From positions 558,001 through 622,000 of the forward strand of contig CAWJHN010000004.1 of NCBI GenBank assembly GCA_963842725.1: a DNA stretch of 64,000 nt. Reading direction: 5' to 3'. Under the pieces are notes generated by a model, which saw nothing but the letters and a program-made list of their open reading frames with translations, was not told where the DNA came from and searched no databases. The position numbers and the translations under genes were made by a program. The stretch comes from UBA10649 sp963842725 (GTDB lineage Bacteria; Actinomycetota; Actinomycetes; S36-B12). Every line of letters begins with the position of its first letter. The stretch's first letter is position 1. Below are positions 55,748-64,000 of the stretch, one piece after another.

Positions 55748-57082
55748 ATGAGTGACCTGTGGGTCAACGTCCTCGTCGTGCTGTTCTTCGTCCTGCTCGG
55801 GGGCTTCTTCGCCATGGCCGAGCTGGCCCTCGTGTCGCTGCGCGAGTCGCAGGTGCAGCGGATGGCCGAGGAGGGCCGCCGCGGACGCCGCCTCGCCCAG
55901 CTCACCAAGGATCCCAACCGCTACCTCGCGGCCGGCCAGGTGGGCGTCACGCTGGCCGGCTTCATCTCGGCTGGCTTCGGCGCCTCGACGATCGCGCCGG
56001 TCCTCGCGCCCCTGTTCGCGGGCTGGGGAATGGGCCAGGGCGTTGCCGACACGCTGGCCTTCATCCTCGTCACGATCGTCATCGCATACGTGTCGCTGGT
56101 CCTGGGCGAGCTCGTGCCGAAGCGGATCGCGCTCCAGCGGGTGGAGAAGGTCGCGCTGTTCGTGGCCGCGCCGATCGACGTGATCGCCAAGCTCTTCAAG
56201 CCCTTCATCGTGGCATTGTCGGTCGCCACCGACGCCATCGTCCGGCTCCTCGGCATCGACCCGCACGGCGCCAAGGAGGCCATCAGCGGCGAGGAGCTGC
56301 GCGACCTGGTCGCCGCGCACGAGGAGCTCACGGTCGAGGAGCGCGAGCTCATCGACGACGTGTTCGCGGCGGGCGACCGCGAGCTGCGCGAGGTGATGCT
56401 GCCCCGAACGGAGGTCGACTTCCTGGATGCGTCGATGCCCGTGTTCAAGGCGGCAACCGCGATCGCCGACAAGCCGCACAGCCGGTATCCGGTCATCCGG
56501 GACTCGGCGGACGACGTCATCGGCTTCGTGCACATCCGCGACATCCTCGCGCCGGCGGTGTCGGAGCGGTCGATCCGCGTCGGCGACCTCGCACGCGAGA
56601 TCACGTCATTCCCGGGGAGCAAGGAGGTGCTGAGCACGCTGACCGAGATGCGGCGCCTGCGCCAGCACCTGGCGATCGTGCAGGACGAGTACGGAGGCAC
56701 GGCCGGCATCGTCACGATGGAGGACCTGGTCGAGGAGCTGATCGGCGACATCCAGGACGAGTACGACGTGGAACGACCCCAGTCCCCGATCGAGGACTTC
56801 GGCGTCACCACGGTCGACGGCCTGCTCAATCTCGAGGACTTCTCCGACGAGACCGGAATCGAACTGCCCGACGGGCCCTACGAGACCGTGGCCGGTTTCG
56901 TCATCGCGCGACTGGGCCGGGTGCCGCTCCTCGGCGACCAGGTGACCGAGGCAGAACACCGCTACGAGGTCGTCGAGCTCGACGGCCGTCGGGTCGCGCG
57001 CGTGCGGGTGACGCGGGTCGCGCGCCCGCTGGACGACGGCGACGACGCGGAGTCGGCGGCGTCGGACGATGCGACAGAATGA
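55748..57082 (+). CDS. CNNM/HlyC-CorC-type membrane protein with CBS domains
   Basis: This is a 444-residue protein of the 'hemolysin C' family, related to CorC/CNNM divalent-cation transporters. An N-terminal DUF21 membrane domain (about 1-200) starts LWVNVLVVLFFVLLGGFFAMAELALVSL. Then come two CBS domains (VMLPRTEVDFL, HSRYPVIRDSADDVIGFVHIRDIL, LAIVQDEYGGTAGIVTMEDLVEELIGDI) and a C-terminal CorC_HlyC domain ending RRVARVRVTRV. Probably exports or senses Mg2+/Co2+. The start ATG 55748 is fixed by the leaderless box; the 40 codons of open frame before it lack features. It ends 4 bases before trpS. Confidence 0.9.
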   Translation: MSDLWVNVLVVLFFVLLGGFFAMAELALVSLRESQVQRMAEEGRRGRRLAQLTKDPNRYLAAGQVGVTLAGFISAGFGASTIAPVLAPLFAGWGMGQGVADTLAFILVTIVIAYVSLVLGELVPKRIALQRVEKVALFVAAPIDVIAKLFKPFIVALSVATDAIVRLLGIDPHGAKEAISGEELRDLVAAHEELTVEERELIDDVFAAGDRELREVMLPRTEVDFLDASMPVFKAATAIADKPHSRYPVIRDSADDVIGFVHIRDILAPAVSERSIRVGDLAREITSFPGSKEVLSTLTEMRRLRQHLAIVQDEYGGTAGIVTMEDLVEELIGDIQDEYDVERPQSPIEDFGVTTVDGLLNLEDFSDETGIELPDGPYETVAGFVIARLGRVPLLGDQVTEAEHRYEVVELDGRRVARVRVTRVARPLDDGDDAESAASDDATE

Positions 57083-57086
57083 CGCC

Positions 57087-58106
57087 ATGACCAACCAGCA
57101 CCCCCGTCCTCCGCGCGTCCTCTCGGGCATCCAGCCCACGGCTGACGCGTTCCACCTCGGCAACTACCTGGGTGCCCTGCGGGAGTGGGTCAAGCTGCAG
57201 TCATCCCACGACGCCTACTACTGCGTCGTCGATCAGCATGCGATCACGGTCGCGCACGATCCCGAGGTCCTGCGCCGGCGCACCTACGCGTCGTTCGCCC
57301 AGCTGCTCGCGATCGGCCTCGACGTGGAGCGGTCGACGGTGTTCGTGCAGAGCCACGTGCCCGAGCACAGCCAGCTGGCGTGGGTCCTGGAGTGCCTGAC
57401 GGGTTTCGGCGAGGCCGGCCGGATGACCCAGTTCAAGGACAAGTCGCAGAAGGAGGGCGCGGGCCGGGTCACGGTCGGCCTGTACACCTACCCGATCCTG
57501 CAGGCGGCCGACATCCTCATCTACCAGGCCGACGCCGTCCCGGTCGGCGAGGACCAGCGACAGCATCTCGAGCTGACCCGCGACCTCGCCCAGCGGTTCA
57601 ACACGACCTTCGGCGAGACCCTGACCGTCCCGGAGCCGTTCATCGTCAAGGAGACGGCCAAGATCCTCGACCTGCAGGATCCGACGGCCAAGATGAGCAA
57701 GTCGAGTCCGCCCGGCTGCGCGTTCCTGCTCGATGACGACAAGGTCCTCGCCAAGAAGATCAAGAGCGCCGTCACCGACTCGGAGCGCGAGATCGTGTTC
57801 GACCCGGAGCGCAAGCCCGGCGTATCGAACCTGCTCACCATCCAGCAGGCCCTCACCGGGCGAACCATCGAGGCGCTGGTGGGGTCGTACGAGGGACGCG
57901 GCTACGGCGACCTGAAGGCGGACACGGCCGAGATCGTCGTCGATCACGTCCGACCGTTCCGCGAGCGGGTAGGGGAGCTCATGGGAGATCCCGCCGAGCT
58001 GCGACGGCAGATGACCGTCGGGGCGCACAAGGCCCGCGCGACGGCTGCGACCACGCTCGATGCGGTCTACCAGCGGGTCGGCTTCGTCCCCATGGACCAC
58101 TCGTGA
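57087..58106 (+). CDS. trpS: Tryptophanyl-tRNA synthetase
   Basis: This 339-residue class Ic aminoacyl-tRNA synthetase charges tRNA-Trp. The HIGH-equivalent is DAFHLGNYLGAL, the KMSKS loop is AKMSKSS, and GEDQRQHLELTRDLAQRFN is the conserved Trp-pocket block. ATG 57087 is preferred over the in-frame ATG 57069, which overlaps the previous gene; CAGAAT lies six bases before it, consistent with a leaderless start. Its stop overlaps the next gene's GTG (GTGA). Confidence 0.96.
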   Translation: MTNQHPRPPRVLSGIQPTADAFHLGNYLGALREWVKLQSSHDAYYCVVDQHAITVAHDPEVLRRRTYASFAQLLAIGLDVERSTVFVQSHVPEHSQLAWVLECLTGFGEAGRMTQFKDKSQKEGAGRVTVGLYTYPILQAADILIYQADAVPVGEDQRQHLELTRDLAQRFNTTFGETLTVPEPFIVKETAKILDLQDPTAKMSKSSPPGCAFLLDDDKVLAKKIKSAVTDSEREIVFDPERKPGVSNLLTIQQALTGRTIEALVGSYEGRGYGDLKADTAEIVVDHVRPFRERVGELMGDPAELRRQMTVGAHKARATAATTLDAVYQRVGFVPMDHS

Positions 58107-58636
58107 CGAAGCGCGACGGGATGCCCGGTCACACGATCGGGGTAGCCATCGTGATCCCGTCGCCGTTCGGCGAGCTGCTCGACGCCACGCGTGAGCGCTT
58201 CGAGCCCGAGGCGGGCGAGATGCCCGCACACGTGACGATCCTCGCTCCGGTCGACGTCGACGTCGACGCGATGGGGGCGGTGCTGTCGCACCTGTCGGCC
58301 GTGGCTGCTGCGACCACGCCCTTCCGGATGTCGCTGTCCGGATCCGGGACCTTCCGGCCCGTCTCGCCCGTGGTGTTCGTGAACGTGTCGGAAGGGGTCG
58401 AGGCCTGTGCGCGGCTGGAGGGCCAGGTCCGATCCGGCGACATGGCCGTCGAGTCGCGGTACCCGTACCACCCGCATGTCACGATCGCGCACGACGTGCC
58501 CGAACGCGTGCTCGACGACGCCTACGCCGAGCTGGCTGACTTCGCCGCCTCAGTCGACGTTCGTGGCATGGGGCTCTACGAGCACGTCGACGGCAAGTGG
58601 ATCCTGCTGAGGGACTTCGACTTCACTGCCACCTGA
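58103..58636 (+). CDS. 2H phosphoesterase (2'-5' RNA ligase/LigT family)
   Basis: This 177-residue protein has the two HxTx signatures of the 2H superfamily: AHVTILAP near residue 42 and PHVTIAHD near residue 124. It probably hydrolyses 2',3'-cyclic phosphate ends or related substrates. Coupled to trpS by a GTGA overlap, which suggests an RNA-related role. Its last 87 bases overlap the oppositely oriented carboxypeptidase gene. Confidence 0.85.
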   Translation: MTKRDGMPGHTIGVAIVIPSPFGELLDATRERFEPEAGEMPAHVTILAPVDVDVDAMGAVLSHLSAVAAATTPFRMSLSGSGTFRPVSPVVFVNVSEGVEACARLEGQVRSGDMAVESRYPYHPHVTIAHDVPERVLDDAYAELADFAASVDVRGMGLYEHVDGKWILLRDFDFTAT

Positions 58637-59815
58637 CGGCGACCTCGCGTCCGTCCGTCCTCTTGCACGCCCGTCCCGTGCGGCCTGCACCCGTACGCCG
58701 ACCGCCGACCCGGCCGCCAGCAGGATCGCGATGAGGGCGGCTCCCCACAGCGCGGCACTGGAGGGTGCGTCGGGCGTGGCAGCCTGCGAAGCGCTGAGGA
58801 CCGTCTCGCCGACGTCGCCGGTGCCGCCCCCGGCCGCGGCCTCGTCGGGCGCCGACTCGTCGACCGACGTGGACTCGGGCAGCGGACCCGGATCGACCAG
58901 CATGCCCACCGGGGTGACGGAGTCGCGATTGCGAAAGCCCCAGGTAAGCAGCTTGCGCGCGGCCGTCTCGCTGGCCTCGTGGATCCCCATGAGCGACACG
59001 ATCAAGGTGGTGCCGTGGCGTTCGGCGGCGCCGACGTACGTCCGCCCGGCTCTGCTGGTGAAGCCGGTCTTCACCCCCAACATGCCCTTGTATCCGTGCA
59101 GCAGCAGCCGGTTCGTGGTGTAGATCGTGTGACTGCCCTTGCCCTTGACGTCCGGGAACTGCGCGCGGGCAGCGCCGGCGTAGGTCGCGAAGTCCGTACG
59201 CTGCAGTCCGGACCGGGCCATCAGGGCCAGGTCGTACGCGCTGGAGAGCTGACGCGGCGCGTCGAGTCCGCTCGTGTTCACCGCGTGCGTATCGAGGGCG
59301 TTGAGGTCTCGCGCAACGCTGTTCATCTGGTGCACAGTCCTGCGGACGCCGCCGTTCGCCTGCGCCACCGCGATGGCCGCGTCGTTGGCGCTCGGCAGGA
59401 AGACGGCGTACCAGAGCTCGTCGAGCGTGTAGGTCTTGCCGGGTCGAAGCCCCACGCGCGCACCGTAGATCGTGGCGGCCCGCCGGGTCGCGACGTACTG
59501 CTGCTCGGGAGTCGTCCTCGGCAGCACGGTCAGGGCAGTGAGCATCTTCAGCGTGCTGGCCGGCGGACGCCGGACGTGGGAGCCCTTCTGCGCCAGGACC
59601 TCGCCGGTGGTGGCATCCGCGAGGATCCAGGTGTCCGCCCAGATCTCGGGCAGGGGGTCGGCGCCCGCCTCCAGCAGCACGGTTCGGTGCGGCCGGGAGA
59701 GGTTCTCGCCCCCGATCGTGTCCGCGGCGGCCGGTGCGGAGAGCCCGATGGACGATATGGCCAGTGCCGCCAGGAGCAGCACTCCGCCTCGGAGCGCAGG
59801 GAGTCGGTTCGGCAC
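58550..59815 (-). CDS. D-alanyl-D-alanine carboxypeptidase (DacA/PBP5 type, S11)
   Basis: This 421-residue membrane-anchored penicillin-binding protein trims peptidoglycan stem peptides. It has a signal peptide (LPALRGGVLLLAALAISSIG...APAAA), the SxxK box ASTLK, the SxN box PSANDAA and the KTG box GVKTGFTS. It ends with a C-terminal helix AALWGAALIAILLAAGSAVGV and a basic tail. GTG 59815 is chosen because TACATT stands seven bases upstream and a signal peptide begins there; the 70-codon extension upstream has no such feature. The tail codons overlap the 2H phosphoesterase gene by 87 bases. Confidence 0.88.
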   Translation of the reverse strand: MPNRLPALRGGVLLLAALAISSIGLSAPAAADTIGGENLSRPHRTVLLEAGADPLPEIWADTWILADATTGEVLAQKGSHVRRPPASTLKMLTALTVLPRTTPEQQYVATRRAATIYGARVGLRPGKTYTLDELWYAVFLPSANDAAIAVAQANGGVRRTVHQMNSVARDLNALDTHAVNTSGLDAPRQLSSAYDLALMARSGLQRTDFATYAGAARAQFPDVKGKGSHTIYTTNRLLLHGYKGMLGVKTGFTSRAGRTYVGAAERHGTTLIVSLMGIHEASETAARKLLTWGFRNRDSVTPVGMLVDPGPLPESTSVDESAPDEAAAGGGTGDVGETVLSASQAATPDAPSSAALWGAALIAILLAAGSAVGVRVQAARDGRARGRTDARSPSGGSEVEVPQQDPLAVDVLVEPHATNVD

Positions 59816-59851
59816 GTCCAATAATGTAGCCGCGAGGGTAGGCTCGCGGTC
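59816..59851. promoter_or_regulatory. Overlapping divergent promoters of the carboxypeptidase and aldehyde dehydrogenase genes
   Basis: Minus strand: TACATT (59828-59823), seven bases, GTG 59815 (leaderless). Plus strand: TAGGCT (59839-59844) with a leader to ATG 59877. The -10 boxes are only 10 bases apart and the two promoters face away, so each polymerase would cover the other's -35 region. Confidence 0.45.
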
Positions 59852-59876
59852 GAACCCACGCCCTTTCGGAGGTCCC

Positions 59877-61310
59877 ATGTCGTCACTTCCCGTCCACACC
59901 GGCCTGCTCATCGGCGGCGAGTGGATCCCCACGGAGAGCAAGCTGCCGGTCATGGATCCGGCCACCTTCACCGTCCTGGCCGAGATCGGGGACGCGTCGG
60001 TGGCCGATGGCCTCGATGCCGTCACCGCCGCTCACGACGCGTTTCAGACCTGGTCGGTCACGCCGGCCCGTCAGCGTGCCGAGGTGCTGCGACGTGCCTT
60101 CGAGATCATGACCGCCGAGCTGGACACGTGCGCGCGCATCATCTCGCTCGAGAACGGCAAGGCAACCAGGGACGCACTCGGCGAGGCCACCTACGCCGCC
60201 GAGTTCTTCCGGTGGTTCTCCGAGGAGGCGGCCCGGATCGAGGGCGGCTTCCGCTACGCGCCCGCCCGTGACAAGACCATCATCACCGACCACCGCCCGA
60301 TGGGCGTGGCGTACATGATCACCCCCTGGAACTTCCCTGCGGCGATGGCGACGCGCAAGCTGGCGCCGGCCCTGGCTGCCGGCTGCACCGCCATTCTCAA
60401 GCCCGCCAGCGAGACTCCGCTCACGTCCCTGTGGATCGCTGACGTCCTCCAGCGGGCGGGGGCGCCGGCCGGCGTCGTCAACGTCATCACGACCACGCAC
60501 ACCGGCGATGTGTCGTCGGCGATCCTTGCCGATCAGCGCATCGCGACGCTGTCGTTCACCGGCTCCACCTACGTCGGCAAGATGCTGCTGAAGCAGACGG
60601 CCGACCGGGTGCTGCCCTCGTCGATGGAGCTGGGCGGCAACGCGCCCTTCATCGTCCTCGAGGGTGCCGACGTCGATGCTGCCGTGTCCGGAGCCATGGT
60701 CGCGAAGATGCGTAACGGCGGTGCCGCCTGCACCGCGGCCAACCGCTTCTACGTGCACGATTCGGTTGCCGAGGACTTCACCACGAAGCTGGAGTCGGCC
60801 TTCGCCGGGCTCAAGGTCGGTCCCGGAGTGGATGCCGAGAACGACCTCGGCGCCATGGTGTCCGTCAAGGAGCGCGACAAGATCCTCGACCTGCTGGCCG
60901 AGGCCGAGGGAGAGGGCCTGAACGTGTCGGCCGCGTCCGTGGCGCCCAAGCTCGGTGCGTTCATCGCGCCGTACGTCGTCCGCGACGTGCTGCACGGCTC
61001 GACCCTCACCCGCAACGAGGTGTTCGGCCCCGTGGCGCCCATCGTGACGTTCTCTGACGAGGACGAGGGCATCCGCATGGCCAACGACACCGAGTTCGGG
61101 CTCATCTCGTACGTGTACGCGAAGGACCCCGGGACCGGCGTCAAGGTCGCGCGCCGCATGGAGTCCGGCATGGTGGCGATCAACCGCGGGCTGGCGTCCG
61201 ATCCGGCCGCGCCGTTCGGCGGCATGAAGGAGTCGGGCCTGGGGCGCGAGGGCGGGTTCGCCGGCATCCACGAGTTCCTGGAGACCCAGTACTTCGCCGT
61301 GGACCTGTAA
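59877..61310 (+). CDS. gabD: NAD(P)-dependent succinate-semialdehyde dehydrogenase (GabD-type)
   Basis: This 477-residue aldehyde dehydrogenase of the succinate-semialdehyde class has AYMITPWNFPAAMATRKLAPALAAG, cofactor Lys in ILKPASETP, SFTGSTYVGK, general-base Glu in MELGGNAPF, catalytic Cys in GGAACTAANRF, and APFGGMKESGLGREGG. It yields succinate for the adjacent succinate dehydrogenase. ATG 59877 has CGGAGG. This is the second such enzyme in the window, the other being the truncated GabD2-like gene at the left edge. Confidence 0.9.
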   Translation: MSSLPVHTGLLIGGEWIPTESKLPVMDPATFTVLAEIGDASVADGLDAVTAAHDAFQTWSVTPARQRAEVLRRAFEIMTAELDTCARIISLENGKATRDALGEATYAAEFFRWFSEEAARIEGGFRYAPARDKTIITDHRPMGVAYMITPWNFPAAMATRKLAPALAAGCTAILKPASETPLTSLWIADVLQRAGAPAGVVNVITTTHTGDVSSAILADQRIATLSFTGSTYVGKMLLKQTADRVLPSSMELGGNAPFIVLEGADVDAAVSGAMVAKMRNGGAACTAANRFYVHDSVAEDFTTKLESAFAGLKVGPGVDAENDLGAMVSVKERDKILDLLAEAEGEGLNVSAASVAPKLGAFIAPYVVRDVLHGSTLTRNEVFGPVAPIVTFSDEDEGIRMANDTEFGLISYVYAKDPGTGVKVARRMESGMVAINRGLASDPAAPFGGMKESGLGREGGFAGIHEFLETQYFAVDL

Positions 61311-61335
61311 CCCACAAGCACCCCGGACCCCAACA

Positions 61336-61397
61336 GTCGAGTGGCGAGTCGTGGCGGGCTCGCCTTCGGCGAGGCCCGCCACGACTCGCCACTCGAC
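61336..61397. terminator. Long perfect bidirectional terminator hairpin
   Basis: A 24-bp perfect stem (61336-61359 with 61374-61397; outer end GTCGAGTGGCGAG) encloses an inner TCGCC-TTC-GGCGA hairpin with one bulged G. It lies between the convergent gabD and sdhB genes (26 and 41 bases from their ends) and should stop both transcripts. Confidence 0.8.
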
Positions 61398-61438
61398 AGG
61401 GGTGGTTGGGTGGGGCTGGGTGGTCTTGCGTGCTGGGG

Positions 61439-62187
61439 TCAGATGCGGCGGAAGATCAGCGCGCGCTTGACCTCCTGGATGGCCTTGGTGACCTCGATGC
61501 CGCGCGGGCAGGCATCGGTGCAGTTGAAGGTCGTGCGGCACCGCCACACTCCCTCCTTCTCGTTGAGGATCTCGAGGCGTTGCTCGGCGCCGGCGTCGCG
61601 ACTGTCGAAGATGAAGCGGTTCGCGGCGACGATCGCCGCCGGACCGAAGTACTGGCCGTCGGTCCAGTACACGGGGCACGAGGTCGTGCAGCAGGCGCAC
61701 AGGATGCACTTGGTCGTGTCATCGAAGACGGCTCGCTCCTCCGCGGACTGGAGGCGCTCCTTGCTGGGGTCGTGGCCCTCGGGGATCAGGAACGGCAGCA
61801 CCGAACGGTAGGCCGCGAAGAACGGCTCCATGTCGACGACGAGGTCCTTCTCCAGCGGCAGTCCCTTGATCGCCTCGACGGTGATCGGCTTGCTGATGTC
61901 GAGGTCCTTGACGAGGGTCTTGCAGGCCAGACGATTGCGGCCGTTGATGCGCATCGCGTCCGATCCGCAGATGCCGTGCCCGCACGAGCGCCGGAACGTG
62001 AGGCTGCCGTCCTGCTCGCCCTTGATCCGGTCGAGCGCGGTGAGCACACGGTCGGTGGGGTAGAGCGCGAGGGTGAAGTCCTCCCAGTGCGGCTCGGTGT
62101 CCACCTCGGGGATGAAGCGACGGATGCGGAACGTGACATCCGTGGCGACGGGGACGACGTACGCGGGGACCTCGACGGTGGCAGTCA

Positions 62188-62188
<1 letters not shown>
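61439..62188 (-). CDS. sdhB: Succinate dehydrogenase iron-sulfur subunit
   Basis: This 249-residue electron-transfer subunit of complex II has the [2Fe-2S] ligands in RRSCGHGICGSDAMRINGR and CKTL, the [4Fe-4S] ligands in CILCACCTTSCPVYW and the [3Fe-4S] ligands in CRTTFNCTDACPRGIEV. All are present. Start ATG 62188 shares one base with the sdhA stop (TGATG), so the subunits are translationally coupled. Last gene of the sdh operon on the minus strand. Confidence 0.96.
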
Positions 62189-63942
<1,754 letters not shown>

Positions 63943-63982
63943 GGTGGCGCGTCTCCCGTTGCCGTTGGTGGTCGTCGGCGAC

Positions 63983-64000
63983 TTAGCCGATGTTGGGGTC
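63983..64000 (-). CDS. 3' end of an upstream gene, probably the sdhD membrane anchor
   Basis: On the minus strand the window edge opens with five sense codons (DPNIG) and TAA at 63985-63983, 40 bases before sdhA. In the usual sdhC-sdhD-sdhA-sdhB order this would be the SdhD C-terminus. Only position supports this; the sequence is too short to recognise. Confidence 0.35.
   Translation of the reverse strand, partial: DPNIG

Overview
The window is one contiguous stretch of a very GC-rich, gene-dense bacterial chromosome. GTG starts are common, stop/start overlaps are frequent, and many genes have a TAnnnT box 6-7 bases before the start codon, which is the leaderless-transcript pattern of actinobacteria. 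The housekeeping content (choD-like GMC oxidoreductase next to guaA, sucCD, purN-purH, folD, DUF3017, mdh, icd, trpS, sdhAB) fits an actinobacterium. A Nocardioidaceae/Propionibacteriales-type organism is my best guess from gene content only. No rRNA, tRNA, CRISPR array, transposase or integrase was seen. No gap between genes exceeds about 190 bases.

Layout. 1-5.9 kb: 3' part of a succinate-semialdehyde dehydrogenase, a GMC oxidoreductase, small secreted and membrane proteins, guaA. 6-13.1 kb: PIG-L deacetylase, a secreted M15-like peptidase, pcrA, then a minus-strand trio (FMN reductase, Lrp-type ligand domain, lipase). 13.2-24.5 kb: stand-alone B12 domain, sucCD, EamA and TauE/SafE transporters, a split DUF6350 protein, two paralogous membrane proteins (one frameshifted), purN-purH, and a DMT transporter pair. 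24.5-49.3 kb: accessory catabolic region. 49.4-64 kb: DUF3017, lhgO, a GyrI-like protein, a PLP decarboxylase, mdh, icd, a CBS/CNNM protein, trpS, a 2H phosphoesterase, a D,D-carboxypeptidase, a second aldehyde dehydrogenase, and sdhA-sdhB.

The accessory region reads as a degradative programme for an unidentified small polar, sugar- or polyol-like compound. A CUT2-type ABC importer (lipoprotein binding protein, one separate permease, and an ATPase fused to a second permease) is surrounded by three medium-chain alcohol dehydrogenases, three short-chain or related reductases, a 3-hydroxyisobutyrate-dehydrogenase-type enzyme, a ketopantoate-reductase-type enzyme, two TIM-barrel proteins, two VOC proteins, a cupin, an M24 'pita-bread' protein with an altered metal site and a YciI-like protein. 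At the far end is a 2-oxoacid dehydrogenase (fused E1 alpha-beta plus E2). There is no sugar kinase or aldolase, so an oxidative, non-phosphorylating route ending in an acyl-CoA is inferred. Two regulators (GntR/FCD and XRE-cupin) lie inside, and I find two candidate operator families. The region splits the purH-folD-DUF3017-mdh neighbourhood that, from memory, is common in actinobacteria, leaving folD stranded inside it.

Four genes carry apparent single-base-scale frameshifts (E1 alpha-beta, a PRISE-type reductase with two, DUF6350, and one of the paralogous membrane proteins). From one sequence I cannot tell assembly error from real decay.
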